Assembly (NCBI GenBank): GCA_016207985.1
Contig: JACQYX010000023.1
Location: forward strand, 1-12,041
DNA: 12,041 bases
Source: Ignavibacteriales bacterium
Lineage (GTDB): Bacteria > Bacteroidota > Ignavibacteria > UBA10030 > SZUA-254
Reading direction: 5' to 3'
The position numbers and the translations under genes were made by a program. The notes below the pieces were generated by a model. The model worked only from the letters and a program-made list of their open reading frames with translations. It was not told where the DNA came from and ran no database searches. Shown here piece by piece: positions 1 to 8,411 of the stretch. Positions within the stretch are counted from its first letter, which is position 1. Each line of letters starts with the position of its first letter.

Positions 1-29
1 CTTTGAATTTAACACTTGGGCTCTTTACT
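1..29. other. Short tail downstream of the polymerase gene
   Basis: These 29 bases follow the stop codon of the polymerase gene in the direction of transcription. They contain no start codon on the minus strand and no hairpin that I can see. The next gene of the cluster would begin beyond the left edge. Confidence 0.4.
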
Positions 30-1301
30 CTATTGATGGACCATCATTGGTATTAATCTAGACTTCTTTCTCTTTATTAAGATATGAACGAAGATTATCA
101 AAACTGAATTGAATATAAAATTCAATGAAGTCAAAGCATTAGTAAAAAATGAAATCACTATAACAAATAAAATAATCGCATAGAGCGAAACATTCAGAAG
201 AGATGGCTGAGTTCTCATCCACCGATGTATGAGTGCACATACAAATCCAAGGCTCCCAGATAGTGTAGTAAGCCCTAGGATCCCAAAATCGTAATAATAA
301 TCCCACATAAAAGGAAATGTATTATAACCACTAACAAGATATATTCGTTCCTGCAAACCGAAATAGGTGATGAGCCAATGTTTAAGACCTGTTATAGCCA
401 TTAGAAAATCGAAACTAAAAAAACCAAATGTGAACGATTCTAATCTAGGTACAGCCCGCGCAAAATTCTCAAGATTCATTACTATGTACATGTAGGGACC
501 GGTCAGTAGTGCATATTTCGAAGAATATCTCATTTCTGAAACAATATAAAGGAAATTTTCGACATATCGGGCTTCTCTAAAATATTGGAGAAATGCCAAC
601 AATCCAACTAATACAATTCCCGCAAAACCTACAGTTCTTAGACGTATGAACTTGGTGGAATAATAGGTAAAGCCCAATGCAAGAATAAAAAATAATACAT
701 AATATAATCGATTCATCAAGAAAAAATAACTTATTACAGTTATTAAAAAAATAGCTGTAAGCATTATCTTCTTAGTAATTAAAGTCCTCACTATGGATAG
801 ATATTCAATAACTAGAAATAAAATTACTGGCATCGCACCTATACAAAGATGAATCCCAAAAATGGGAAATTCACTTCTAGCACGATCCGGAAACTGAGCG
901 AACAATGGCAAGACCCCCGCTTTAAACCACTCTATCAGATAAGTGATAGTATATAAGCAAAATAGAATTAAAATGGATAGGTAAAGTTTATTGGGGGATA
1001 TTTTAAAAGAAAATTGTCTTCGTCTAATTTCATTGATTGAGTACGTGCTTTTACCGATGAAGAGAATTGAAACAGAAAAAACACCAAATAAAAATGATAA
1101 AAGACCGATTAGCATTGTAATCCAAGCAAATGCACTCCATTCGTGTTGCAATCTACTTAGTTTTAAATCAGCAAGCCCTATAGCAACTGTCCAAATAAAT
1201 CCAAACACACGTGCTGGCGAAAATATATCAGCCCCTCGTCGGAAACAACTAAGAACAATAAGGAAAGCAATTAAAAAACAAAACAATGATACAAGACTCA
1301 T
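30..1301 (-). CDS. Wzy-like O-antigen / oligosaccharide repeat-unit polymerase
   Basis: A 423-residue, very hydrophobic protein with roughly ten or more membrane segments and basic loops, ending in a lysine/arginine-rich tail (HILIKRKKSR). Size, topology and position next to a flippase and a glycosyltransferase fit the Wzy-type polymerases, which join lipid-linked repeat units on the periplasmic face of the inner membrane. Sequence conservation in this family is low, so the call rests on topology and context. A long soluble stretch around residues 240-330, including FREARYVENF, could be the large periplasmic loop typical of Wzy. The ATG overlaps the stop codon of the upstream glycosyltransferase (ATGA at 1301-1298), and an AGGA lies six bases before the start, so translation is probably coupled. 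The gene looks intact. An O-antigen ligase (WaaL type) is the main alternative. Confidence 0.75.
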   Translation of the reverse strand: MSLVSLFCFLIAFLIVLSCFRRGADIFSPARVFGFIWTVAIGLADLKLSRLQHEWSAFAWITMLIGLLSFLFGVFSVSILFIGKSTYSINEIRRRQFSFKISPNKLYLSILILFCLYTITYLIEWFKAGVLPLFAQFPDRARSEFPIFGIHLCIGAMPVILFLVIEYLSIVRTLITKKIMLTAIFLITVISYFFLMNRLYYVLFFILALGFTYYSTKFIRLRTVGFAGIVLVGLLAFLQYFREARYVENFLYIVSEMRYSSKYALLTGPYMYIVMNLENFARAVPRLESFTFGFFSFDFLMAITGLKHWLITYFGLQERIYLVSGYNTFPFMWDYYYDFGILGLTTLSGSLGFVCALIHRWMRTQPSLLNVSLYAIILFVIVISFFTNALTSLNFIFNSVLIIFVHILIKRKKSRLIPMMVHQ

Positions 1302-2150
1302 TGGTAGTCCTGATTTTGTTTCATCACTTTTTGATTATTCAGAAATTGAAATCCTGAACCTTCATAAAACCGCCTGCCGAAATAATCCTTTATTCCAACA
1401 ATCACTGCTTTCACTAAATGTGGCGCGGTTATAGTCCAGAACAATCCTTTTAATACAAGGACACTAAAGAAATAGAGATTACCGACAAATTTAGTAAATC
1501 GCTTGGCAGAAAGTTTTAAAAAAAGGAGTCTGTTTCTCACGCTATAGTAGAGTTGAAACGCCTGAGTCTTGCTCATTAAACAACCCGACTTGTTCGAGCG
1601 CAGAAACCCGAACAAGAAACCCACAACCCGAGATAAATGTGACTGGTATGGCATCTATAGTAATACCTCTGCGATATTCTGGAAGAATATGATGAGTAAA
1701 TCCTGAAGCACGCCAATAACGCATGGTTCCACCAGCATACCATATTTTTTCTTTTTCAGAGAAATAATAGATCGTTCCACTTACTGCTGCCGCCCGTTGA
1801 TGAACGTTCATTACTTCTATGAGCTTTTCAATAAAATCATCTGCAATTATTGTATCGCTATTAACGAGTAACAGATATTCAGGTGAAAACTTCATTGCAT
1901 ATCTTATACCAATATTCATCCCGCCTGCATAGCCACTATTACTTTTCGATTCGATCACTTCAACATCAGGGTGTGACTTTCGTATTCGATTGGCTGAATC
2001 ATCAGGTGAAGCGTTATCTACCACAATCATCCGTAATGAATTGTATGAAGAATCTTTTATCGAATTCAAACATGCTAGTGTGTCAAGTGGGCGACGATAA
2101 TTCAGAACAATTGCCACAACTATTGGTTCGTGACTTATATCCGTTTCCAT
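1298..2150 (-). pseudogene. GT2 family glycosyltransferase (rhamnosyltransferase-like), disrupted by internal deletion and frameshift
   Basis: The first frame (2150 to about 1570) encodes a typical GT-A fold start: VVAIVLNYRRP, the nucleotide-binding VVDNASPDD (residues 43-51), SNSGYAGGMNIGI, the DXD-equivalent NSD (97-99) and SGCGFLVRVSALEQVGLFNEQ (174-194). It then runs into an unrelated tail and stops at 1542. The family C-terminus continues in another frame (about 1572 to 1298) with LYYSVRNRLLFLK and an amphipathic end. In this family about 40-50 residues, carrying the conserved ED catalytic-base region and a VPxAxxxHK-type motif, normally separate GLFNEQ from YYSVRNR. They are absent here, so this is a deletion of very roughly 130 bp rather than a one-base slip. 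The start overlaps the flippase end by 16 nt and the end overlaps the polymerase start by 4 nt, so the gene ends are those of a normal operon member. The product as read should be inactive. An assembly error is a serious alternative to true decay. Confidence 0.8.
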
Positions 2151-3577
2151 AATCCCTGAAAATCATAAATCGATGTTTTTTCTTCTCTAGCATAACCTAT
2201 AAAATAATAAAATAATATATATACCAGAAAAATAAAGATTATTCCAATTGAAAATACACCCCTTGCATTATACCAAAGGCCTAATGAAATGAGTAACGTT
2301 AAAATAAAGAGTATTACCATACGGAAATCTATCAACCGACCCATTTCAAAATTTCCTTTTTTGGCTATAAATAGATAAAGTGTACCAGCCGTAAGATTTG
2401 TTATTAGCGAGACAATAGCCGCACCCACAATTCCAAATTGGGGAATTGCGTAAGCATTCAATATGAAATTTAGCACGGTTACCCCAATCACGATTGTCAT
2501 TCGCTCTGTTTGTCGGTGCGATGTTGTCAGCATTAAAGCGAATGTTTCAACACTATATCTCACCAAAAGAATCAAGGCAAATATCCGCATCACTGGAATA
2601 GATTCACTGTATCCATTTGAACCGTACACAATAGTAATTATCTGATCCGCATACACAAATAATATTATCGCAAATGGGAAGCCGATAAATAAAAGTGTTT
2701 TTTCTAATAACTTATTCATTTGAAGCCATCGCACTTTATCCTCAGAGTGCAATCTAACCAATACTGGCAGCAATGCATTAATTAGTACTTCTGGAACTAC
2801 AAGAATCAGAACAATTAATTTCATAACTGCCTGATATTGTCCGACCGCTCTGTCTCCTAACCAATATGCTAAAAGTAAAGTATCTAATTGAAAAAACAAT
2901 GTCCCAAACAAGAGATGAATTCCGAATGGAAGCCCCTTCTTGAAAGTCGATTGCCATCCTGAAAAAGTCATTTTAATTGAATCAAGAACAACTATTTTTC
3001 GCAATCTCGGAAAGATTAGAAAAACACCAAGCATCCTGCTTAACACGAACGCAACAGCAATATAAATTAATTGCACATGAAGCAGCCCAAGAATAGCTAT
3101 GGAGCATAACAAAAATAGATTCTGGAAAAATGTTGTGCGTGTCTCTTCATATAATTGCTCATGACCTTTGAAGAGGGAAAAAAAGAAACTCGTTAGAGCA
3201 TTGCCGACAATACTGATACTCAAAAAGAACATTAATGTCTTTGTTGCTTCGCTGAAGTGAGAAACAATAGCAATTATAGACATCACAGCAATTGAACCGA
3301 GGGCGAAGATCATCTTAATTGGCAAGAATCGTCGAACAAATTCAACACTGCGATCACGCGAACGAGCCACTTCGGTTGTTAAAAGTAAATCAAAACCAAA
3401 ATCTGCGACGATATAAAATAATGTGAGATATGTGTGAGCAATTGTAAATTGCCCGAAACCTTCCGGACCATAGAATCTTGCAATCCCGATAAAAAGAAGC
3501 ATGTTAGAAAACATGCGGGTCATGACCGAGAGAAAAGAAAAAATAGAATTGCGATTAATGAGGGTTGCCTCTCTCAT
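2135..3577 (-). CDS. Wzx-like polysaccharide flippase (MOP/MATE superfamily)
   Basis: A 480-residue integral membrane protein with about 12-14 predicted hydrophobic segments. The N-terminus (RNSIFSFLSVMTRMFSNMLL, then ARFYGPEGFGQFTIA) matches the start of polysaccharide biosynthesis/Wzx proteins, where a G-x-x-x-F/Y-G-x-F/Y-motif follows the first helix. Later GLPFGIHLLFGTLFFQLDTLLL and LGDRAVGQYQAVMKL are also typical. It would move lipid-linked oligosaccharide units across the inner membrane. It starts four bases after the wzz stop codon and runs 16 bases into the glycosyltransferase gene, consistent with one polycistronic message. Length is normal for the family and I see no lesion. The transported repeat unit cannot be deduced from the sequence. 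Confidence 0.9.
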   Translation of the reverse strand: MREATLINRNSIFSFLSVMTRMFSNMLLFIGIARFYGPEGFGQFTIAHTYLTLFYIVADFGFDLLLTTEVARSRDRSVEFVRRFLPIKMIFALGSIAVMSIIAIVSHFSEATKTLMFFLSISIVGNALTSFFFSLFKGHEQLYEETRTTFFQNLFLLCSIAILGLLHVQLIYIAVAFVLSRMLGVFLIFPRLRKIVVLDSIKMTFSGWQSTFKKGLPFGIHLLFGTLFFQLDTLLLAYWLGDRAVGQYQAVMKLIVLILVVPEVLINALLPVLVRLHSEDKVRWLQMNKLLEKTLLFIGFPFAIILFVYADQIITIVYGSNGYSESIPVMRIFALILLVRYSVETFALMLTTSHRQTERMTIVIGVTVLNFILNAYAIPQFGIVGAAIVSLITNLTAGTLYLFIAKKGNFEMGRLIDFRMVILFILTLLISLGLWYNARGVFSIGIIFIFLVYILFYYFIGYAREEKTSIYDFQGLWKRI

Positions 3578-3581
3578 CTCA

Positions 3582-4723
3582 TTATCTCATCTTTCGTTTC
3601 CAGCGAAGTCCAAACCAATCCGAGCGAATTGTTACCCAAATATTCTGATATCTATCTGGATTTAATTCCCTAAGGCGTTTCAATCCCTCCCCTGAAAAGG
3701 CGACGAATAGAGCAACCAGTGATGAGATAACCAAGGCGAGAAGAAAGTACAAACTTATCTTGGGTTTAGCTTTTCGTTCTGGGACTGACGCTCTGTCAAG
3801 AACAACAACCGATGGTGTGCTCCTTTGCTCTTCAACCTTTGCCTGTTCGTATAGCGGTGTTATAAACTGAAGTATCTTGTATTGGATTTCAACCTCGCGA
3901 TACAACCTAATATAATCAGCTGCTAACTGCGGCGTCTGACGAAAAGGAATGAGTATTTTCATTTCATCTGGTGCTGATTTAGAACCGGAACTCATTTCGT
4001 TTAATTTATTCTTGATTTCATCCACTTCGATCTGCGCGGCAGCAATACTTGGGTGTGATGGTGAAAGAGTGCGATTCAAAACACTCAATTCTATTTCTTT
4101 CGTAGCGAGTTGTGCATATATCGCTGCACCTGCTTTAATGGATGCTTCAGTTTGTTCCGGCATCGCAATGATACCATATTTTAGCTGAAAAGATTTCAGG
4201 GCTTCCACTGATTTCCGGATATCTTGAAGGTTCTGATTGTATCGTTTCTCAATAAATTCACGGTTCCCTTTTGCATTCTGTACTTGCAAATGGGAGTTGA
4301 TTTCATTCAGCATTTCTACAAAATAATTCGCCATATCAGCAGCCCGCTTGGGATCCTTATCGTAAACACTGATTTGAAGCGTCCCCTCATCGGCGATTTC
4401 AAATTGAACATTCCCAAGCAGTTCCTTCATCGTTTTCTCGCGAGGGTATTTGGTGATCTCATACACCTTCGTGAGATTGAATTTTTCGATTACCCTCATT
4501 AAAGCATTTTCACTTTTCAAGATACCAACGTACCGTTCCTCGGACTTACGAGAGCAATTATTGTTGTAACAATAGTTATTGAAAGTACAAACCACGTAAT
4601 AAATTTTCTCCACCTCGTTACTATGGAGAAAAAATCCAAGATAGTATCACCAAGTACTTTCGGTGAATCGCTTGCCGTCATAGGTTGCGATATGTGCTCT
4701 ATGTTATTTGATTGATCAGACAT
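3582..4723 (-). pseudogene. Wzz-type polysaccharide chain-length regulator, disrupted by internal deletion and frameshift
   Basis: The first frame (from 4723) encodes a cytoplasmic N-terminus, DTILDFFSIVTRWRKF and the first membrane helix (residues 41-59), ending in ALVSP. It then reads seven unrelated residues and stops at 4517. The second frame picks up at about 4541 with EERYVGILKSENALMRVIEKF and runs intact to 3582. It includes the coiled-coil periplasmic part (IEKRYNQNLQDIRKSVEALKS), a P-rich VPERKAKPK motif and a second membrane helix (SLYFLLALVISSLVALFVAF). Wzz proteins normally carry about 40-55 residues (the K-W-Y-x-A-x-A-x-x-x-P-P block and a glycine-rich loop) between these two points, and they are absent. 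No Walker kinase domain follows, so this is Wzz rather than a full Wzc. It lies 23 nt after the exporter gene and 4 nt before the flippase gene. The intact protein would set polymer length. As read, only a truncated 68-residue membrane peptide is made, plus possibly a fragment from the ATG at 4613. Confidence 0.82.
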
Positions 4724-4746
4724 AAATTATACCCTGGTTTATACTA

Positions 4747-6393
4747 TTAAGGTTTTGTCACCTGCACTATCACCACCGCAATTCCAATCACCACACTTAG
4801 CACACTCGCAGCTTGACTTGCGATGGTCATATAATATGCGAATGGGCGATCGGGATCCTTCGGTACCCAGATGTAATCACCATCTTCGATCGTTGTCTCA
4901 TCCGGATCGAGCCATTGTTTTGTTTTGCTCTTGATGATTTTCATGTCACCTTTGCGTGCCCGGTCTGTAAAACCACCTGCTTTTGTAATATAATATTCTG
5001 ACGACATATCCTGTATGAATGGAACATGCCCCGGTGTAACGACTTGACCGAACACATAAATTGTTTTCTTGATCGAAGGCACGACAATGTAATCTTCATC
5101 TTGTAGGATGATATCTTGAGAACTATCGGCATCAATGAACAATTTTTCAAAATCGACGTTGACAATCTCTTTGCGAAGACGAAGTTCCGTCTCGAGAAAA
5201 TAATCAAGACTATCTTCTAACGATACGCCACCACGAGCACTAAGAAGACGCTCAATTTCGACTTCCTTGGTCTGAATGGAACGCCTGTTCAGCGATGCCG
5301 ACTTGAAAGCCGCGAACTCTGTGAATCCACCCGCTTGTCGGATAACTTCTGAAAGCTTGGTCCGGTTTTTTGTAATCGGATATGTTCCGGGGTAAAGAAC
5401 CTCACCAACAATTGTTACTCGATAATGCTCGCGTAGCTCGGTTTTCGCCTTAACGACTATTCGGTCACCGGGCTCGAGTGGAAAATTTGGTTGCTTGTTA
5501 GCGATTACATCATCAATATTAATGATCGTCGTGGATAATGCAGTTCCACTGACGTTTTGACGAGAAAATTCAATACTATCACTCAATGCAAGTCGCGTGA
5601 AGCCCATTCCAATCTTTATTGCATCAAGTAAACTATCTCCGTCGGCATACTCATACCGCCCCGGTGCATTGATTTCACCATAAATTCCAATAACATTTTT
5701 TGTGGGATTTTTCCTCGGAACTATCACTACATCACCTTCACGAAGATATGGATTCCATTTGTCTTCTTTAGTTGCTAAGAATTTTATAATATCGACTCTA
5801 TCTTGAGAACCCTCCCGATGCTTCAAAACAATATTCCGAAGCGACATCCAGTAGATCACATCACTCAAATCACCCTGCGTTTGGAGTCTCGATGGTTTAT
5901 TTGCTTCTTCAATCGCTTTCGTCGTCCGATCGACGGAGCTGAGTGTATATAATCCAGCATTTAGTACATTACCTGTAACCGTAACGATGATAGGTCTCGG
6001 CTTGATCAGTGTTACTGTTATTTCAGCAGAGAGATATTTCTTCCGTGCTTCGTTCAATATCTTTACTTTCGCTTGTGCGAGTGTGAGATCGGAAATCATC
6101 ACTTCACCGATCGTCGGAATGATTAGTGTCCCTTCGGGTGTTACATTGAGTGAAAAGTTCATCGGGGGACTCATCCAGATATTTACAGCTATGAGGTCCG
6201 ATGGTCCTACATAATATTTTTCAGGATTGATTGTTGATTCAAGCGGTACACCAGTAGGTTGAACGACATTTTGTACTCGTTTTTCTTGTGAGAATAATCC
6301 GAGTTCATCTAAAATCGTCGTTTGCTGTTTCTCTTGCGAAATGGAGAAAGACACAACCAACAAAAATAAAAATATCTTAGAAATATTTTTCAT
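4747..6393 (-). CDS. Wza-like outer-membrane polysaccharide export protein with SLBB domains
   Basis: From the ATG at 6393 the protein is 548 residues. A signal peptide (MKNISKIFLFLLVVSFSISQ) is followed by a polysaccharide export domain (about residues 57-130, opening with YYVGPSDLIAVNIW). Four SLBB-like repeats follow, each with a V-x-G-x-V/I-x-x-P-G core: VTGNVLNAG, IYGEINAPGRY, IVGEVLYPGTY and VFGQVVTPGHV. A hydrophobic C-terminal helix (about 518-545) ends three residues before the stop. Wza-type proteins form the outer-membrane channel, with SLBB rings in the periplasm. I see no lipobox cysteine, so it is probably not a lipoprotein, unlike E. coli Wza. The frame stays open up to an ATG at 6432, but that start would lie inside rfbB and would place extra residues ahead of the signal peptide. 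I therefore prefer 6393 (6399 is also possible). The gene follows rfbB by about 13 nt. Confidence 0.88.
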   Translation of the reverse strand: MKNISKIFLFLLVVSFSISQEKQQTTILDELGLFSQEKRVQNVVQPTGVPLESTINPEKYYVGPSDLIAVNIWMSPPMNFSLNVTPEGTLIIPTIGEVMISDLTLAQAKVKILNEARKKYLSAEITVTLIKPRPIIVTVTGNVLNAGLYTLSSVDRTTKAIEEANKPSRLQTQGDLSDVIYWMSLRNIVLKHREGSQDRVDIIKFLATKEDKWNPYLREGDVVIVPRKNPTKNVIGIYGEINAPGRYEYADGDSLLDAIKIGMGFTRLALSDSIEFSRQNVSGTALSTTIINIDDVIANKQPNFPLEPGDRIVVKAKTELREHYRVTIVGEVLYPGTYPITKNRTKLSEVIRQAGGFTEFAAFKSASLNRRSIQTKEVEIERLLSARGGVSLEDSLDYFLETELRLRKEIVNVDFEKLFIDADSSQDIILQDEDYIVVPSIKKTIYVFGQVVTPGHVPFIQDMSSEYYITKAGGFTDRARKGDMKIIKSKTKQWLDPDETTIEDGDYIWVPKDPDRPFAYYMTIASQAASVLSVVIGIAVVIVQVTKP

Positions 6394-6406
6394 TAACATC
6401 CGACAA

Positions 6407-7417
6407 TTAACGGTTCCCATATAACTTTTCATAATAGTGTTGATATTCTCCGCTGATGATTCGACGCCACCATCTTTCGTTGTGCAAATACCAATCGATT
6501 GTTTTGCTTAATCCTGTTTCAAATGTCATACTCGGTTTCCATCCAAGCTCTTTTTCTATCTTCGAAGCACTTATTGCATAGCGCCGGTCGTGGCCAAGCC
6601 GGTCTTTTACAAACTTTATAAGTGAATCAGGTCTATTCAATGTTTTCAATAATAAACGAACGATATCGATATTCTTCCATTCATTGTTCCCCCCAATGTT
6701 GTACACTTCCCCTAATTTACCATTTCGCATAACAACATCTATTGCGACGCAATGGTCTTTTACAAAAAGCCAATCTCTAACATTTAAACCATCGCCATAA
6801 ACCGGCAGCGGTTTATTATCGATAGCGTTTGCAATCATTAATGGAATTAGTTTCTCCGGGAATTGATATGGTCCATAATTATTTGAACAACGAGTGACGA
6901 CAACCGGCAGTCCGAAAGTATGGTGATAAGCTAATGCAAGTAAATCTGCCGAAGCTTTCGATGCAGAGTAAGGACTGTTTGGATGAAGTGGTGTTGCCTC
7001 GATAAATTTACCAGTCGATCCTAACGATCCATAGACTTCATCCGTCGAGATCTGAATAAATCGCTGGATGCCTGTTTCTTTTGCGACATCGAGTAAAACA
7101 TTGGTGCCCGCAACGTTAGTCTCAATAAACACCGCTGGACCCATTATACTGCGGTCGACATGAGACTCAGCGGCAAAATTTATAATGACCTCAACATTAT
7201 ACTTCTTCACACAAGGATCAACATCTTGACGGCTGCAGATATCACCTTTAATAAAATGATAGTTAGGATGATTCTCAATATCCTGCAAATTTTCCGGATT
7301 CCCGGCATAGGTTAGCTTATCGAAATTAATTATGGTGTCTTCGGTATGCTCTTCGAGCATGTATTTAACGAAATTGCTCCCTATAAAACCGCAGCCGCCT
7401 GTTACTAAAATTATCAT
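6407..7417 (-). CDS. rfbB: dTDP-glucose 4,6-dehydratase
   Basis: A 336-residue extended short-chain dehydrogenase/reductase, full length for RmlB/RfbB. Visible motifs are the NAD-binding GGCGFIG (7-13), FDKLTYAG (32-39), GDI (58-60), NFAAESHVDRSI (80-91), the catalytic STDEVYG (124-130, with T125-D126-E127), the active-site Y150-xxx-K154, CSNNYGPYQFPEKLIP (177-192) and RDWLFVKDH. The enzyme converts dTDP-glucose to dTDP-4-keto-6-deoxyglucose in the cytoplasm, the step leading to dTDP-rhamnose and other deoxysugars. The presence of all the TDE/YK residues argues for this over UDP-glucose epimerases. rmlA, rmlC and rmlD are not in the window. It is the first gene of the polysaccharide operon, preceded by about 240 bp of non-coding DNA, and the exporter follows directly. 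Confidence 0.96.
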   Translation of the reverse strand: MIILVTGGCGFIGSNFVKYMLEEHTEDTIINFDKLTYAGNPENLQDIENHPNYHFIKGDICSRQDVDPCVKKYNVEVIINFAAESHVDRSIMGPAVFIETNVAGTNVLLDVAKETGIQRFIQISTDEVYGSLGSTGKFIEATPLHPNSPYSASKASADLLALAYHHTFGLPVVVTRCSNNYGPYQFPEKLIPLMIANAIDNKPLPVYGDGLNVRDWLFVKDHCVAIDVVMRNGKLGEVYNIGGNNEWKNIDIVRLLLKTLNRPDSLIKFVKDRLGHDRRYAISASKIEKELGWKPSMTFETGLSKTIDWYLHNERWWRRIISGEYQHYYEKLYGNR

Positions 7418-7446
7418 TAGTTATCTGTCGTTAATCATTTGAAAAA

Positions 7447-7467
7447 TTTCCCATTATTATAGGGAAA
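7447..7467. promoter_or_regulatory. Dyad TTTCCC-N9-GGGAAA around a TATAAT box
   Basis: A perfect 6-bp inverted repeat with a 9-base centre encloses the TATAAT hexamer upstream of rfbB. On the minus strand it is followed by a short T run. It could be an operator covering the -10 box or a weak terminator-like hairpin. The sequence alone does not decide between them. Confidence 0.35.
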
Positions 7468-7488
7468 CAACGGATTTAAATTACGAAA

Positions 7489-7506
7489 TTGACTCTCTAA
7501 AGTCAA
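7489..7506. promoter_or_regulatory. Dyad TTGACT-N6-AGTCAA upstream of rfbB
   Basis: A perfect 6-bp inverted repeat with a 6-base spacer. Its right arm, read on the minus strand, is a TTGACT that resembles a -35 element. A transcription factor binding here could block or assist RNA polymerase. The dyad is short and could occur by chance in AT-rich DNA. Confidence 0.3.
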
Positions 7507-7561
7507 TAAAACGAACGATATTACGGATAGCATCTCACGGTACTTTTTTCTGGAATTCAAA

Positions 7562-7578
7562 ACAAGTTTCAAACTTGT
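7562..7578. promoter_or_regulatory. Perfect 17-bp palindrome ACAAGTTT-C-AAACTTGT
   Basis: An 8-bp perfect inverted repeat around a single central base, about 80 bp beyond the batE stop codon and 145 bp before rfbB. On the minus strand it is followed by TTTTG. It could be an operator, a weak terminator of the bat operon or a member of a dispersed repeat family. No protein family can be named for it. Confidence 0.4.
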
Positions 7579-7658
7579 AACAAATTGGTAGGCAATATTC
7601 CTTTTTTAAGATGACATACTTTCATGAATCTAAAAAATATTCTTGAAAAAACCTAAGA

Positions 7659-8411
7659 TCAGATTACCCGAACGGCTTCTACCATCAGCCATCCGACTTT
7701 CCCATCAGCCAAACGGATTTTTCTCCATTCACCTACAGCGTCAAGGAACTCAACTTTTACTCCTTCGTGAAGCACGAATAAATCGGTGCTTTGTACATCC
7801 GGTGCGCTTTTAACAGATACTGTTTGCGAGAACACCACAGCCCATTGCTCTTTCTGCTCGCTCTGATAACGCTGAAACATACCGATGAAGGAAAGCACAG
7901 TGATGATGAGAGCGGTAATCGTTCCAACAAAGGCTAACCGCTGAAACGTAATACCTCGGAGAACAAAGATTAATGCACCGCAGATTGCCGTAATCCAGAG
8001 AAAGATGATAGCCGCCCACGACCATCCGCCAGAGGAAAATAGGTCGATAAATGATTTCCACCAGTTAATAATAAAGAGGCGCGGGATCGGTTCGATTTTA
8101 TCTATTACTCTTAAATTAGCCAGTTGAAGATTGTAGTTGATGTCGTCGTCGTTTGGTGAGAGGCGTTTTGCACGCTCATAATTCAGTATTGAAGCTGGAA
8201 TATTATTTTGTTTGAAATACACATTACCAAGATTATAATAGAGTGCAGGACTCGCGTATCCATTTTTGATAATCTGCTCGAGCATTTGAGCAGCTTTTTG
8301 ATATTCACCACTGCGATAGAGCTGATTCGCCTGCTCGAACTGCAGAGCTGCTTCCTGTGCAAAAGCGAGACTACTGATGAACAGTAAAATTATCACTAAA
8401 AAATTTCTCAT
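7659..8411 (-). CDS. batE: BatE-like TPR and SH3-domain membrane protein
   Basis: A 250-residue protein. A signal peptide (MRNFLVIILLFISSLAFAQ) leads into two TPR-like repeats: FEQANQLYRSGEYQKAAQMLEQI (about 25-47) and ALYYNLGNVYFKQNNIPASILNYERAKRLSPND (about 56-88). Two membrane helices follow (about 131-150 and 160-178), then a bacterial SH3-like C-terminus (about 190-250) with VSVKSAPDVQS and GEWRKIRLADGKVGWL. This order matches BatE of Bacteroidota Bat operons, where TPR proteins act in the periplasm, probably as partners of the VWA proteins. The exact role is not known beyond a link to stress or oxygen tolerance in Bacteroides. The ATG overlaps the batD stop codon (ATGA at 8411-8408). 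It is the last gene of the run. Confidence 0.88.
   Translation of the reverse strand: MRNFLVIILLFISSLAFAQEAALQFEQANQLYRSGEYQKAAQMLEQIIKNGYASPALYYNLGNVYFKQNNIPASILNYERAKRLSPNDDDINYNLQLANLRVIDKIEPIPRLFIINWWKSFIDLFSSGGWSWAAIIFLWITAICGALIFVLRGITFQRLAFVGTITALIITVLSFIGMFQRYQSEQKEQWAVVFSQTVSVKSAPDVQSTDLFVLHEGVKVEFLDAVGEWRKIRLADGKVGWLMVEAVRVI

Larger units (their letters stand above)
7418..7658 (-). promoter_or_regulatory. Non-coding gap between batE and rfbB with candidate promoters
   Basis: This 241-bp AT-rich gap separates two co-directional operons and has no credible ORF. Read on the minus strand, a perfect TATAAT (7461-7456) lies about 40 bases before the rfbB start, but no good -35 sits at the usual distance. 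Further up, TTGACT (7506-7501) is followed at 17 bases by the weaker TAATTT (7483-7478). Either could drive the polysaccharide operon. If the organism uses the Bacteroidota promoter consensus these sigma70-like matches may be fortuitous. I see no strong GC-rich terminator after batE. Confidence 0.4.

Noticed and set aside
991..1434. Plus-strand ORF of 147 codons
   Set aside because: It lies opposite the polymerase and glycosyltransferase genes, has no recognisable domain, and the minus-strand frames show clear family features and operon overlaps.
1542..4613. Explaining the glycosyltransferase and wzz breaks as single-base sequencing errors or programmed frameshifts
   Set aside because: Shifting the frame by one or two bases does not restore the conserved internal blocks, which are absent from all frames at the junctions. 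No slippery heptamer with a downstream structure is evident there.
6394..6432. Longer N-terminus for the SLBB export protein starting at 6432
   Set aside because: It would begin within rfbB and put 13 residues before a clean signal peptide; the start at 6393 is more natural.
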